From: CAUYXS01 sp965248495
GTDB lineage: Bacteria > Chloroflexota > Dehalococcoidia > Lucifugimonadales > Australimonadaceae
Assembly (NCBI GenBank): GCA_965248495.1
Contig: CBDFJL010000003.1
Location: forward strand, 1,922,001 to 1,986,000
Length of the DNA: 64,000 bases
Direction of reading: 5' to 3'
Positions 16,311-26,250 of the stretch are shown piece after piece. The translations under genes and the position numbers were made by a program. Numbering within the stretch: position 1 is the first letter of the stretch; each line of letters starts with the position of its first letter. Below the pieces are notes generated by a model. It had not been told where the DNA came from. It saw only the letters and a program-made list of their open reading frames with translations, and made no database searches.

Positions 16311-17669
16311 ATGGCAATGAGTGAGACGGCGCTGAAGCAGGCGGTAGACCGGTGGGTCGACCACGAGCGGCGTGCCGTCACCCGCTCGATATTCGTGGAC
16401 GAAGACGTGTACCAGATGGAGCAGGAGCGCATCTTCGCGCGCACCTGGCTGTTCATCGGCCACGAATCGCAGGTAGCGAAGCCGGGCGACTACTTCGTAT
16501 CTCGGATGGGCGAGGAGTCGGTCATCCTGACTCGTGATCGCCAAGGCGAAGTACATGCATTCCTGAACTCCTGCATGCACCGCGGCATGAAGGTGTGCCG
16601 CTACGACGAAGGCAACACCCCCGTGTTCACCTGCCCGTACCACGGATGGTCGTACGCACTCGACGGGTCCTTGGTGGGAGTCCCCTACTTCAAGGAGGCG
16701 TACCACTCGGAGCTGAAGAAAGAGGATTGGGGGCTCAGAGAGGTGGCGCAGATCGCCAGCTACAAGGGCTCGATCTGGGGGACATGGGACAAGACCGCGC
16801 CGGGCTTCAACGAGTACATGGGCGACATGCTCTTCTACCTCGACGACCTGCTCGACGGCCGCGATGGCACGCCGGGCGGCTCGGAGGTGATCGGCGGAGT
16901 GCAGAAGTGGATCACGCCGACCAATTGGAAGTCAGCCGCCGAGAACCGGGCTGGCGACGGTTACCACAACGTCAGCCACCGCTCGGTGGACCTGGTGGGC
17001 ATCGGGCCCAGCGGCGGGAAGGGCCGCCGCGACTCCGAGGTCGGAGAGACGGCCCCGTTCAACGCGCTGCTGGAGAACGGCCACACCATGATGGGTGCGC
17101 TCCAGCTCGAGGACATGCCATGGGCGCCGACGCTGCAGCGGAGCAAGGTTGCGGCGCAATGGGCCGAGCATGCCTACTACGAGCGCAAGAAGAACTATGG
17201 CGACCGCGCCCGGGTGCTCGGGAGCGGAGGCAACGCGTTCCCCAACTTCTCATTCTGGTGCCGTCAGCCCCGCCGCATCTTCGTCCTGCATCCCGGGGGC
17301 GAGGCGCTGAGCTCGGAGTTCTGGAGCTGGTTTCTCGTGGACGCAAACGCGCCGCAAGAGGTCAAGGACATCATGCGGCACTACTCGCTGCGCTACTCCG
17401 GTCCGGCGGGCATGACGGAGCAGGACGACATGGAAAACTGGAACTACGCGGCGAAGGCCAGCAAGGGCGTCATCGCGTCGCGGCAGCCCTACAACTATCA
17501 GATTGGCATGAACCACATGGAGACCCACCCCCAGGTGCCCGGCAAGATTGTCTGGCGCGTGAGTGAGCAGAACCAATTCGGCATGTACGCCTATTGGGCC
17601 GACCTGATGGCCTCCGATTCGTGGGACGAGGTGATGGCCAGGCGTCAGAAGCGCGGTACCCTGCCGTAG
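16311..17669 (+). CDS. Aromatic ring-hydroxylating dioxygenase alpha subunit, paralogue 1
   Basis: A 452-residue catalytic subunit of a Rieske non-heme iron oxygenase. The Rieske cluster ligands are Cys88/His90 (CMHRGMKV) and Cys108/His111 (CPYHGW). The mononuclear iron site is GDGYHNVSHRS with Asp216, His219 and His223, the two His being three residues apart. A C-terminal Asp for the facial triad lies in TEQDDMENWNYA. AGGAGG at 16299-16304 fixes the ATG. It has no beta gene beside it. It is followed 17 bases later by a hydrolase and is highly similar to the alpha subunits at 20064 and 21460. It would insert O2 into an arene to give a cis-dihydrodiol; the substrate is unknown. Confidence 0.93.
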   Translation: MAMSETALKQAVDRWVDHERRAVTRSIFVDEDVYQMEQERIFARTWLFIGHESQVAKPGDYFVSRMGEESVILTRDRQGEVHAFLNSCMHRGMKVCRYDEGNTPVFTCPYHGWSYALDGSLVGVPYFKEAYHSELKKEDWGLREVAQIASYKGSIWGTWDKTAPGFNEYMGDMLFYLDDLLDGRDGTPGGSEVIGGVQKWITPTNWKSAAENRAGDGYHNVSHRSVDLVGIGPSGGKGRRDSEVGETAPFNALLENGHTMMGALQLEDMPWAPTLQRSKVAAQWAEHAYYERKKNYGDRARVLGSGGNAFPNFSFWCRQPRRIFVLHPGGEALSSEFWSWFLVDANAPQEVKDIMRHYSLRYSGPAGMTEQDDMENWNYAAKASKGVIASRQPYNYQIGMNHMETHPQVPGKIVWRVSEQNQFGMYAYWADLMASDSWDEVMARRQKRGTLP

Positions 17670-17686
17670 CGCACAGAGGGGAAAGC

Positions 17687-18505
17687 ATGGCAACAACAAC
17701 CGTTACCGAGGCGGTCGAGCGGTACGTTCATCTGCGCGACGTGCGCGCCCGATTCCTCGAGGCTGGGCAGGGCACGCCGACGATCTGCATCCACGGGGTC
17801 GGCTTCACGTCAGGGGCGGAGAGTTGGCTCCCAGCCATCCGCGCCGGGCTAGCGGACCACCTCCACATCATGGCCCTGGATAACAGCGGCTGGGGCGCAG
17901 GGGACCGCCCGACCTTTGAGTACTCGCTCTCCTACTTCGTCGACTTCATCCGCGAGCTCCAGGACACTCTGGGCTACGCCAAGACGAACGTGATCGGGCA
18001 CTCGCTCGGCGGGTGGATCGCGGCGACCTTCGCCTACGAGAGCCCGGACCGCGTTCACAAGCTGGTTATCGACGACTCCGCAGGCATGAACGTGGAACCC
18101 CCCGCGACCGTGTCGAACTTCCAGCCACCCACCGAGGAGAGCCTGAGACAACAGATAGACGGCACCTTCGAGGACGGAGAGATGCGCCAGGCACAGTTCG
18201 CAGCGCAGTGGAGGAACGCCAAGGTCCCCGATGGGGAGGCCGCGTTCCGCCAGATAAACAAGCATCTCAGCGACCCGGCCATGCGGAGCCGCTATTTCTT
18301 GGGGCGACGCCTCGGGCACATCCGCGTGCCGACGCTCGTCGTCTGGGGGGAGCATGGCAACGCGCTGTTCCCCCAGAGCGTGGGCCGGGACATCGCGGCG
18401 CGCATCCCCGGCGCCCAGCTCGTCGTGGTGCCGGACGCCGGCCACTTCACGCCTCAGCAAAAGCCGGCGGAGTTCGTCGCGGCCGTCAACGCGTTCCTGG
18501 ACTGA
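17687..18505 (+). CDS. Alpha/beta hydrolase, ring-fission-product hydrolase candidate
   Basis: A 272-residue serine hydrolase directly downstream of the oxygenase (17-base gap, GAGGGGAA ribosome site). It has ICIHGVGFTSGAESW, the elbow NVIGHSLGGWIA, an acid-containing VVWGEHGN and PDAGHFTPQQKP with the catalytic His. Sequence and position suggest a role like BphD/MhpC, hydrolysing the C-C bond after meta ring cleavage, but the acid loop reads GEHGN where the classical G-x-x-D would be. The start at 17687 follows the ribosome site; a frame opening earlier inside the oxygenase gene is ignored. Confidence 0.8.
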   Translation: MATTTVTEAVERYVHLRDVRARFLEAGQGTPTICIHGVGFTSGAESWLPAIRAGLADHLHIMALDNSGWGAGDRPTFEYSLSYFVDFIRELQDTLGYAKTNVIGHSLGGWIAATFAYESPDRVHKLVIDDSAGMNVEPPATVSNFQPPTEESLRQQIDGTFEDGEMRQAQFAAQWRNAKVPDGEAAFRQINKHLSDPAMRSRYFLGRRLGHIRVPTLVVWGEHGNALFPQSVGRDIAARIPGAQLVVVPDAGHFTPQQKPAEFVAAVNAFLD

Positions 18506-18529
18506 AGCGCAGCACCCGCCGGTGAGCCG

Positions 18530-19972
18530 CTAGCCCGCGGGCGCCTCGGCCAGCTCGGTCGATCCGCGCATGCGCATCGCAACGGACGTGCCCGCGAACG
18601 TCACCGCGACGACGGCCGCCGTGGCCAGCAACGCCGCGCGGAAACCGTCCGAGGCGTCCGCGGCGCTGCTAGCTCCCCCGGTATTGCCTGCGAATACCGA
18701 GTACAGGGTTGCGGCGACCCCGACGCCGACCGCCTGGCTGAGATGCCGGCCCAGTCCCAGGACGCCCGGCGCCAGCCCCAGCTGCTCACGCGGGACGGCC
18801 GCGTACATCTGCTTCTGCAGGCCTGCCTGGAGCATGCTGTGCGACGTGCCGTACAGCACCATGAACGGCAGCAGCCCCGCCAACGTTCCGCCTGAGCCCG
18901 CCAACCCCAGGCCGAGCAACGCGCCGAACAGCGCCGTGGCCCCGACGAGGACGACCGGCACGCCGCCAAACCGGTCCGCCAGGTATCCACTGGCGACTGA
19001 GGCGGGCGGGCGGCCCACCGCCATCGCGACGATCACCGCGCCGGCGTACGTGGCAGTCCAGCCCAGGCCCTGGATGAAGAACACCGGGAGCAGGTACACG
19101 GTCACGCCCTGAGAGAATTGGGCGGCGACGTTGTAAACGGACGGGACCGCGAAGCTGGCACGCTTGAACATGCGCACCGGCAGGGTGGCGTGCTCGAGCC
19201 GGGCCTGCATCACCACGAACGCCGCGAGCAGCGCGCCGGCAAGTGCGAACAGGAGCCAAGGCCAAGCGGTGTCGGAGCGGCGGAGCATCTGCACGGCCAC
19301 GATCAGCGGCGCGACCGCCGCCATGAGCAGCATGGCTCCCGGCACGTCGAACTCGCGCAGGGCCGGCCTCGCGCGGCGTGGCAGGCCGTCTTCCCGGAGC
19401 GCGAGCGCGCCCAGCAGCGTGATCGCCAAGACGATCGCCGACCCAATGACGAAGACCCACCGCCAGCCCAGGTGGTCGGTGACGAGGCCGACGAATACCG
19501 GCACGGCCAACATCCCTACGCCGACCGCGCCCCCCAGCAGCCCCGCGGCGCGGCCTCGCCGCTCCTGCGGGAAGCCGCCAATCGCGAGCGCGTTGAAGTT
19601 CGGCACCGCCAGGCTGTGCACGATGCCCTGGCCGAACCGGAGGGCGATCAGCACACCAAGGTTGGGCGCGGCGACCAGCGCCAGCATGAACGCGACCTCT
19701 AGGTAGCTGCCTATGAGCGCGACACGCTTGTGGCCCAGGAGGTCGCCAACGTGAGCCGCCGGCATGAACGCCCCGGCCATCGCCAGTGAGTAGGCCAGGG
19801 CCACCCACGCCGTGGCGGTCGTCGACGTGCCAAACTCCGCGCCGATGGCGGGGAGCAGAATAGGGACGCCGATGAGCGGGATGAGGGTGGCGTTGAGCCA
19901 GGCGACCGCCACCACAAGCGCTCGCCACTGGTACGGCATGGGCGGCATTGTACTTGAACGAATAGAGGGCAT
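18530..19972 (-). CDS. MFS drug/metabolite exporter, DHA2-like
   Basis: A 480-residue multi-pass carrier with 13-14 hydrophobic segments. After segment 1 the protein reads VPILLPAIGAEFGTS, and motif A is GDLLGHKRVALIG. RFGQGIVHSLAVPNFNALAIGGFP matches the EmrB/QacA group. No ribosome site is seen for any of the three candidate starts (19972, 19948, 19939). The first is given; 19939 would give a shorter cytoplasmic N-terminus. It is divergent from the oxygenase at 20064 and may export a toxic intermediate. Confidence 0.8.
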   Translation of the reverse strand: MPSIRSSTMPPMPYQWRALVVAVAWLNATLIPLIGVPILLPAIGAEFGTSTTATAWVALAYSLAMAGAFMPAAHVGDLLGHKRVALIGSYLEVAFMLALVAAPNLGVLIALRFGQGIVHSLAVPNFNALAIGGFPQERRGRAAGLLGGAVGVGMLAVPVFVGLVTDHLGWRWVFVIGSAIVLAITLLGALALREDGLPRRARPALREFDVPGAMLLMAAVAPLIVAVQMLRRSDTAWPWLLFALAGALLAAFVVMQARLEHATLPVRMFKRASFAVPSVYNVAAQFSQGVTVYLLPVFFIQGLGWTATYAGAVIVAMAVGRPPASVASGYLADRFGGVPVVLVGATALFGALLGLGLAGSGGTLAGLLPFMVLYGTSHSMLQAGLQKQMYAAVPREQLGLAPGVLGLGRHLSQAVGVGVAATLYSVFAGNTGGASSAADASDGFRAALLATAAVVAVTFAGTSVAMRMRGSTELAEAPAG

Positions 19973-20001
19973 TCGTCACACCGCAAAGCCTTCCTGACGG
20001 A

Positions 20002-20030
20002 TTGACACGTGGATGAGCCAGACCTAGCAT
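20002..20030 (+). promoter_or_regulatory. Sigma70-like promoter for the oxygenase operon
   Basis: TTGACA at 20002-20007, a 17-base spacer and TAGCAT at 20025-20030. The expected transcript start near 20037 is 27 bases before the ATG at 20064. Confidence 0.6.
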
Positions 20031-20063
20031 CGTAGGCACTGCCATCTATGTGGACGTGACCGC

Positions 20064-21401
20064 ATGACCATTGGGCCGGCAAGCCGCGAGTTGACCACGA
20101 GCTGGGTGGACGCGCGTGAGGGTCTCGTCAGCCGCGAGATCTTCGTGGACGAACAGGTCTACGAGCGCGAGATCGAGCAGGTCTTCGCCCGCGCCTGGCT
20201 TCTGATCGGCCACGAGTCGCAGGTCGCCAAGCCGGGCGACTACTTCGTCTCCCGCATGGGGGAAGAGTCGGTCATCATGGCCCGCGACCGGCAGGGCGAG
20301 CTCCACGTTTTCTTGAACTCGTGCATGCATCGCGGGATGAAGGTCTGCCGCTACGACGAGGGCAACACGCCCGTCTTTACCTGCCCCTACCACGGCTGGT
20401 CCTACGGCCTGGACGGCTCCCTCGTGGGGGTTCCTTACTTCAAGGAGGCATACCACTCCGAGCTGAAGAAGGAGGAGTGGGGGCTCAGGGAAGTCGCGCG
20501 GATGGCCAGTTACAAAGGCTGGGTCTGGGCGACCTGGGACAGCGAGGCGCCGGCGTTCGAAGACTACCTCGGCGACATGCGCATCTACTTCGATTTGATG
20601 ACCGACCACCCTGACGGCAGCCCAGGCGGCCAACGGCTGTGGGTCGGCGTGCAGAAGTGGATCATGCCCGCCAACTGGAAGTTCGCAGCGGAGAACTTCA
20701 TCGGCGACTTCTACCACAACGTCAGCCACCGCTCGGTCGACATGGTCGGCATCAGCCCCAGCGGGCGGAAGGGTCGCCACCTTGACGACACCTCGCAGAT
20801 ACGCCGCATGCTCGTCAACTACACCAACCCCGAACAGGGTCACGGCGCCGGCCTGTTTCTGACCACCGGCGACCTGCCATATAACCCCAGCTACGGCCTG
20901 GCCCCACCCGCCGTCGAAGAATACTTCGAGAAGGCGTACTACGCTCGCCAGGAGCGCCTGGGCGAAAAAGCCCGCGCCCAAGGGGCCGTCGGGACCGTCT
21001 TCCCGAACGCGTCGTTGTCCGCGGGCCGCTCGATCGCCGTCTGGCACCCCAACGGTCCGCACAGCACCGAGGCGTGGCGCTTCTACTTCATGCCGGCCGA
21101 CTCGCCGCCTGAGGTGGAAGAGGTGCTGCGCCACTACGCCATGCGCTACGCTGGAGCCGGCGGCCTGACGGAGCAGGACGATATGGAGAACTGGAACTAC
21201 GCCACCGCAGCGAGTTCCGGCGAAGTGGCGCGTCGCCATCGCTACCATTACGCGATGGGCATGGGCCACGAGTCGACCGAGCCGCCGGCGCCGTGGATGG
21301 GCAACGGCCTCTTCTCCATCGGCACCAGCGAGCAGAACCAGCGCGGCATGTACAAGCGCTGGGCCGAGTACATGTCGGCTTCGAGCTGGGCAGACCTATG
21401 A
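20064..21401 (+). CDS. Aromatic ring-hydroxylating dioxygenase alpha subunit, paralogue 2
   Basis: A 445-residue Rieske oxygenase catalytic subunit. Rieske ligands are Cys87/His89 and Cys107/His110. The iron site is GDFYHNVSHRS with Asp215, His218 and His222, again with three residues between the two His. TEQDDMENWNYA is present near the C-terminus. It differs from its paralogues mainly in the middle of the catalytic domain (about residues 230-330), the region that shapes the substrate pocket, so it probably acts on a different arene. It stands 58 bases before paralogue 3 and would be co-transcribed with it and the beta gene. Confidence 0.93.
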   Translation: MTIGPASRELTTSWVDAREGLVSREIFVDEQVYEREIEQVFARAWLLIGHESQVAKPGDYFVSRMGEESVIMARDRQGELHVFLNSCMHRGMKVCRYDEGNTPVFTCPYHGWSYGLDGSLVGVPYFKEAYHSELKKEEWGLREVARMASYKGWVWATWDSEAPAFEDYLGDMRIYFDLMTDHPDGSPGGQRLWVGVQKWIMPANWKFAAENFIGDFYHNVSHRSVDMVGISPSGRKGRHLDDTSQIRRMLVNYTNPEQGHGAGLFLTTGDLPYNPSYGLAPPAVEEYFEKAYYARQERLGEKARAQGAVGTVFPNASLSAGRSIAVWHPNGPHSTEAWRFYFMPADSPPEVEEVLRHYAMRYAGAGGLTEQDDMENWNYATAASSGEVARRHRYHYAMGMGHESTEPPAPWMGNGLFSIGTSEQNQRGMYKRWAEYMSASSWADL

Positions 21402-21459
21402 CGCCATCAGGGCTGACGAGAGCGAAACGCTGGCATCGTGAGCAGGAGGCAACCGGGTT

Positions 21460-22818
21460 ATGACCACCATTGCGCAGTCGTTCCTCAAAGGGTACGTCGA
21501 CCAGGAAAACGGCACCGTCAGCCGCGAGGTCTACGTCAACGAAGAGATCTACCGGCTCGAGCAGGAGCGCGTCTTCACGCGTGTCTGGCTCTTCATTGGC
21601 CACGAGAGCCAGGTCCAGAAGCCCGGTGACTACTTCGTATCCCGGATGGGCGAGGAGTCGATCATCCTCACGCGAGATCGCAAGGGAGAGCTGCACGCCT
21701 TCCTGAACTCCTGCATGCACCGAGGCATGAAGGTATGTCGATACGATGAGGGGAACACACCGGTGTTCACGTGCCCCTACCACGGATGGTCCTACGCACT
21801 CGACGGGTCCTTGGTTGGAGTCCCCTACTTCAAGGAGGCGTATCACTCGGAGCTGAAGAAGGACGAGTGGGGCCTGGTGGAAGTGGGACAGCTTGCCAAC
21901 TACCGGGGCACCATCTGGGCGACGTGGGACCCGAAGGCGCCGTCGTTCGAGGAGTACCTCGGCGACATGAAGCTCTACTACGACATCCTGGTCGACGGGC
22001 GCGACGGCAGCCCGGGCGGCTCCGAAGCGATCGGCGGCGTGCAGAAGTGGCGCACGCCAGCCAACTGGAAGTCCGCCGCCGAGAACGCGTGCGGCGATGG
22101 CTACCACAACGTCAGCCACCGTTCGGTGGACCTGGTGGGCATCGGGCCCAGCGGCGGCAAGGGCCGTCGCGACGACGAGACGGGCGGGACCAGGCGGCTC
22201 GCGATATCCGTGCCGGAGTTCGGCCACGGGGCCCTCACCGGCGAACAGCTCGACGACTACCCGTGGCCTGTGGCCTATCAGCACGACCCGGAGGTCGCCC
22301 AGTACTTCGAGCACGTCTACTACGAGCGGCAGAAGCTTTTGGGTAAGCTGGCCCGTGTTGTTGGCGGCGTGGGCAACGTGTTCCCCAACATGTCCTTCTG
22401 GTCGCGTCAGCCCCGCAGGATGGTGGTCTGGCACCCAGGCGGCAGCTCGCAGGAGGCCGAGTACTGGAGCTGGTTCATCGTGGACAAGACGGCACCGGAC
22501 AAGGTGAAGGAGATGCTCCGGCACTACGGGATGCGCTACTCCGGTCCCGCCGGTCTGACCGAAGAGGACGACATGGAGAACTGGAACTACGCGACCAAGG
22601 CGAGCAAGGGCGTCATCGCCAAGCGCAACCCGTACAACTACCAGATCGGCCTCGGGCACTTCAACGAGAACGACCACCTGCCGGGCCATGTGGTCGAGGG
22701 CACCAGTGAGCAGAACCAGTTCGGTATGTACACCTTCTGGGCTGAGCTGATGGACGCTGAGAGCTGGGACGACCTGTTCGCCAAGCGCGAGCAGCGCCAG
22801 TGGGAAGGGAAGCGTTAA
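21460..22818 (+). CDS. Aromatic ring-hydroxylating dioxygenase alpha subunit, paralogue 3
   Basis: A 452-residue Rieske oxygenase catalytic subunit, closest to paralogue 1. Ligands are Cys85/His87, Cys105/His108 for the cluster and Asp213, His216, His220 (GDGYHNVSHRS) for the iron. Around the second Rieske motif the DNA is almost identical to paralogue 1, including synonymous positions, which suggests gene conversion. The beta subunit starts just after its stop codon, so this alpha is the natural partner of that beta. Confidence 0.93.
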   Translation: MTTIAQSFLKGYVDQENGTVSREVYVNEEIYRLEQERVFTRVWLFIGHESQVQKPGDYFVSRMGEESIILTRDRKGELHAFLNSCMHRGMKVCRYDEGNTPVFTCPYHGWSYALDGSLVGVPYFKEAYHSELKKDEWGLVEVGQLANYRGTIWATWDPKAPSFEEYLGDMKLYYDILVDGRDGSPGGSEAIGGVQKWRTPANWKSAAENACGDGYHNVSHRSVDLVGIGPSGGKGRRDDETGGTRRLAISVPEFGHGALTGEQLDDYPWPVAYQHDPEVAQYFEHVYYERQKLLGKLARVVGGVGNVFPNMSFWSRQPRRMVVWHPGGSSQEAEYWSWFIVDKTAPDKVKEMLRHYGMRYSGPAGLTEEDDMENWNYATKASKGVIAKRNPYNYQIGLGHFNENDHLPGHVVEGTSEQNQFGMYTFWAELMDAESWDDLFAKREQRQWEGKR

Positions 22819-22820
22819 CG

Positions 22821-23357
22821 ATGGCGACGAAAGAGCAACAGACGTCGCTCGACCAGATGGTGCGGCATCACGAGGTCGAGCAGTTCCTCTACCACGAGGC
22901 ATCGCTCTACGACGAGCGCCGCTTCGTTGAGTGGATCGACCTTTTCACCGATGACACGCGCTACTACATGCCCATGCTCCGGAACGTGAAGTTCGGCGAG
23001 CACGAGCGTGAGGAGACGCGCGAGATGCAGGACGTGAACTGGATCGACGAGGGGAAGGACATCCTTTCGAAGCGCATCGAACAGATCCTCACCGGCGTCC
23101 ACTGGGCCGAGGAGCCGCTCTCGCGCATCGTCCACGTCGTTTCCAACGTGGAGATCGTGGACGACCGAGGCGATGAGATCGACGTCAAGTGCAAGATCAT
23201 TGCCTACAGGAACCGCGTGGAGACCGAGACGGACCTGTTCGTCGGCAGGCGCGAAGACACGCTACGGCGCGTCGACGGCGGTCTGAAGATATGCAGGCGA
23301 AAGGTGATCCTGGCGCAGAACGTTTTGCTGGCCAAGAACCTGACGTTGCTCTTCTAG
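22821..23357 (+). CDS. Aromatic ring-hydroxylating dioxygenase beta subunit
   Basis: A 178-residue small subunit of the NTF2/SnoaL-like fold. It has HEVEQFLYHEASLYDERRFVEWIDLFTDDTRYYMPM near the start and the conserved end AQNVLLAKNLTLLF. It stabilises the alpha3beta3 hexamer and has no catalytic metal. It begins two bases after the stop of paralogue 3, so translation is coupled. It is the only beta gene for three alpha genes in this island and is followed by a strong terminator. Confidence 0.92.
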   Translation: MATKEQQTSLDQMVRHHEVEQFLYHEASLYDERRFVEWIDLFTDDTRYYMPMLRNVKFGEHEREETREMQDVNWIDEGKDILSKRIEQILTGVHWAEEPLSRIVHVVSNVEIVDDRGDEIDVKCKIIAYRNRVETETDLFVGRREDTLRRVDGGLKICRRKVILAQNVLLAKNLTLLF

Positions 23358-23382
23358 CCTCCGGGCATTCGCACAGACGAAG

Positions 23383-23412
23383 AAGCCCCCGGCCACTTGG
23401 CCGGGGGCTTTT
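23383..23412. terminator. Rho-independent terminator of the oxygenase operon
   Basis: A perfect 12-bp stem, AAGCCCCCGGCC (23383-23394) with GGCCGGGGGCTT (23399-23410), loop ACTT, followed by TT then C. The A-rich 5' side makes it usable from the minus strand as well, where a small gene converges. Confidence 0.88.
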
Positions 23413-23441
23413 CTGTGGGAAGCACTGCGAGGGTCGAGCCG

Positions 23442-23705
23442 TCACACCGTGCCCCGGACATCTTCGGCGAAGACCGGCTCCTCTTGGCCAACCTTGGAAG
23501 CATCCGCGGGGCTTTCGATGTACTTGACGATGATCCAGCTGCCATCCCGGGGGTTGTCGACCACCTCGCCGATGGCATCGTCCACCAACGAGAGCTTTTG
23601 GCCGATCTCGACCTCCATCAGGTTGACCATGCTGGTGCTCCTTCGCCAGCTAGCAGGGCCAACACGCTCCTTGCTCTGCTCGTCAGTCGTCCGCTTTTCA
23701 GCCAT
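23442..23705 (-). CDS. Hypothetical 87-residue protein
   Basis: Starts MAEKRTTDEQSKERVG with GGAGG upstream. The second half (MEVEIGQKLSLVDDAIGEVVDNPRDGSWIIVKY) looks like a small beta-barrel or SH3-like fold, and a C-terminal acidic tail follows. No signal peptide or membrane segment. Convergent to the oxygenase operon. Function unknown. Confidence 0.6.
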   Translation of the reverse strand: MAEKRTTDEQSKERVGPASWRRSTSMVNLMEVEIGQKLSLVDDAIGEVVDNPRDGSWIIVKYIESPADASKVGQEEPVFAEDVRGTV

Positions 23706-23839
23706 GTGAGCCTCCAAGCCTCTGGTCAGGCGAATAGCCGCAACCTCACCTTAATCAAACGACCCGACGACTTCAATACGCATCGTCGCTGGGGGCGTCG
23801 AGGAATGCGCTCGCGGCTGGGCCTGCGGTAGCGTACGAT

Positions 23840-24181
23840 ATGCCCTCACGTTCCGAACGGCAGATGTCGCAACCACAGCCAACATCGCCACCAGAGCAGC
23901 CGCTGGAGCCGCCCGGTCCATCGCCGGACGAAGGGCCAGGATCGAGCCTCCGGTTGGCAGGTGGGGTCATGGTCGCCCTGGCCGTACCCGCGGCGCTCAT
24001 CCTGTACATCGTTACCCTCAGCCCGTTCGCGCCCGCCAACTACTACAAGTCCGTGGCGGGCATTGGCGAGGCCTCGTCCCAGGTAGGGCTCGCGCTGCTG
24101 ATCTTGGTCGCGACCCTCCTCGTGGGCGGCGGAGTGCTCTACCTTGCTGGTCTGCGCAGGAGCAGGCGAGCACGCCGGTAG
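23840..24181 (+). CDS. Small membrane protein with a Pro-rich N-terminus
   Basis: Up to 113 residues. Residues 10-34 are Pro/Glu/Ser-rich and probably cytoplasmic. Two hydrophobic segments follow (GGVMVALAVPAALILYIVTL and GLALLILVATLLVGGGVLYLAG), and the tail RRSRRARR is basic. A TACGAT box at 23834-23839 directly abuts the first ATG, so if it is the -10 element the true start is the ATG at 23864 (MSQPQPTS). Function unknown. Confidence 0.5.
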   Translation: MPSRSERQMSQPQPTSPPEQPLEPPGPSPDEGPGSSLRLAGGVMVALAVPAALILYIVTLSPFAPANYYKSVAGIGEASSQVGLALLILVATLLVGGGVLYLAGLRRSRRARR

Positions 24182-24243
24182 GGCCGATTATCGTCGGCTT
24201 GCGGTACCCGGATGGCGCGGGTGCCTTCCACGGTGCCTTTTCG

Positions 24244-24273
24244 TTGACGCTATCGCGAAGGCGATGCTAGCAT
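24244..24273 (+). promoter_or_regulatory. Sigma70-like promoter for the extradiol dioxygenase-SDR fusion
   Basis: TTGACG at 24244-24249, an 18-base spacer and TAGCAT at 24268-24273. This leaves a leader of about 95 bases before the ATG at 24374. Confidence 0.5.
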
Positions 24274-24373
24274 CCCGCGCACCGGCGACTGAGGCGTGCG
24301 AGCGTGCGCGCGGCGACGGCGTTGTGGGCGTTGCGTGGCCGGACCTCGCGTGAGCGGTAGGAGGAGAAGGACC

Positions 24374-26170
<1,797 letters not shown>

Positions 26171-26250
26171 CGGGGCCCGCTCAGCCGCCTGGGTTAGGTC
26201 CAGCCGCTGGGCCAGGGGGCGGCGCGCCGCGGGCCGCCAAGCAAGGGGCC

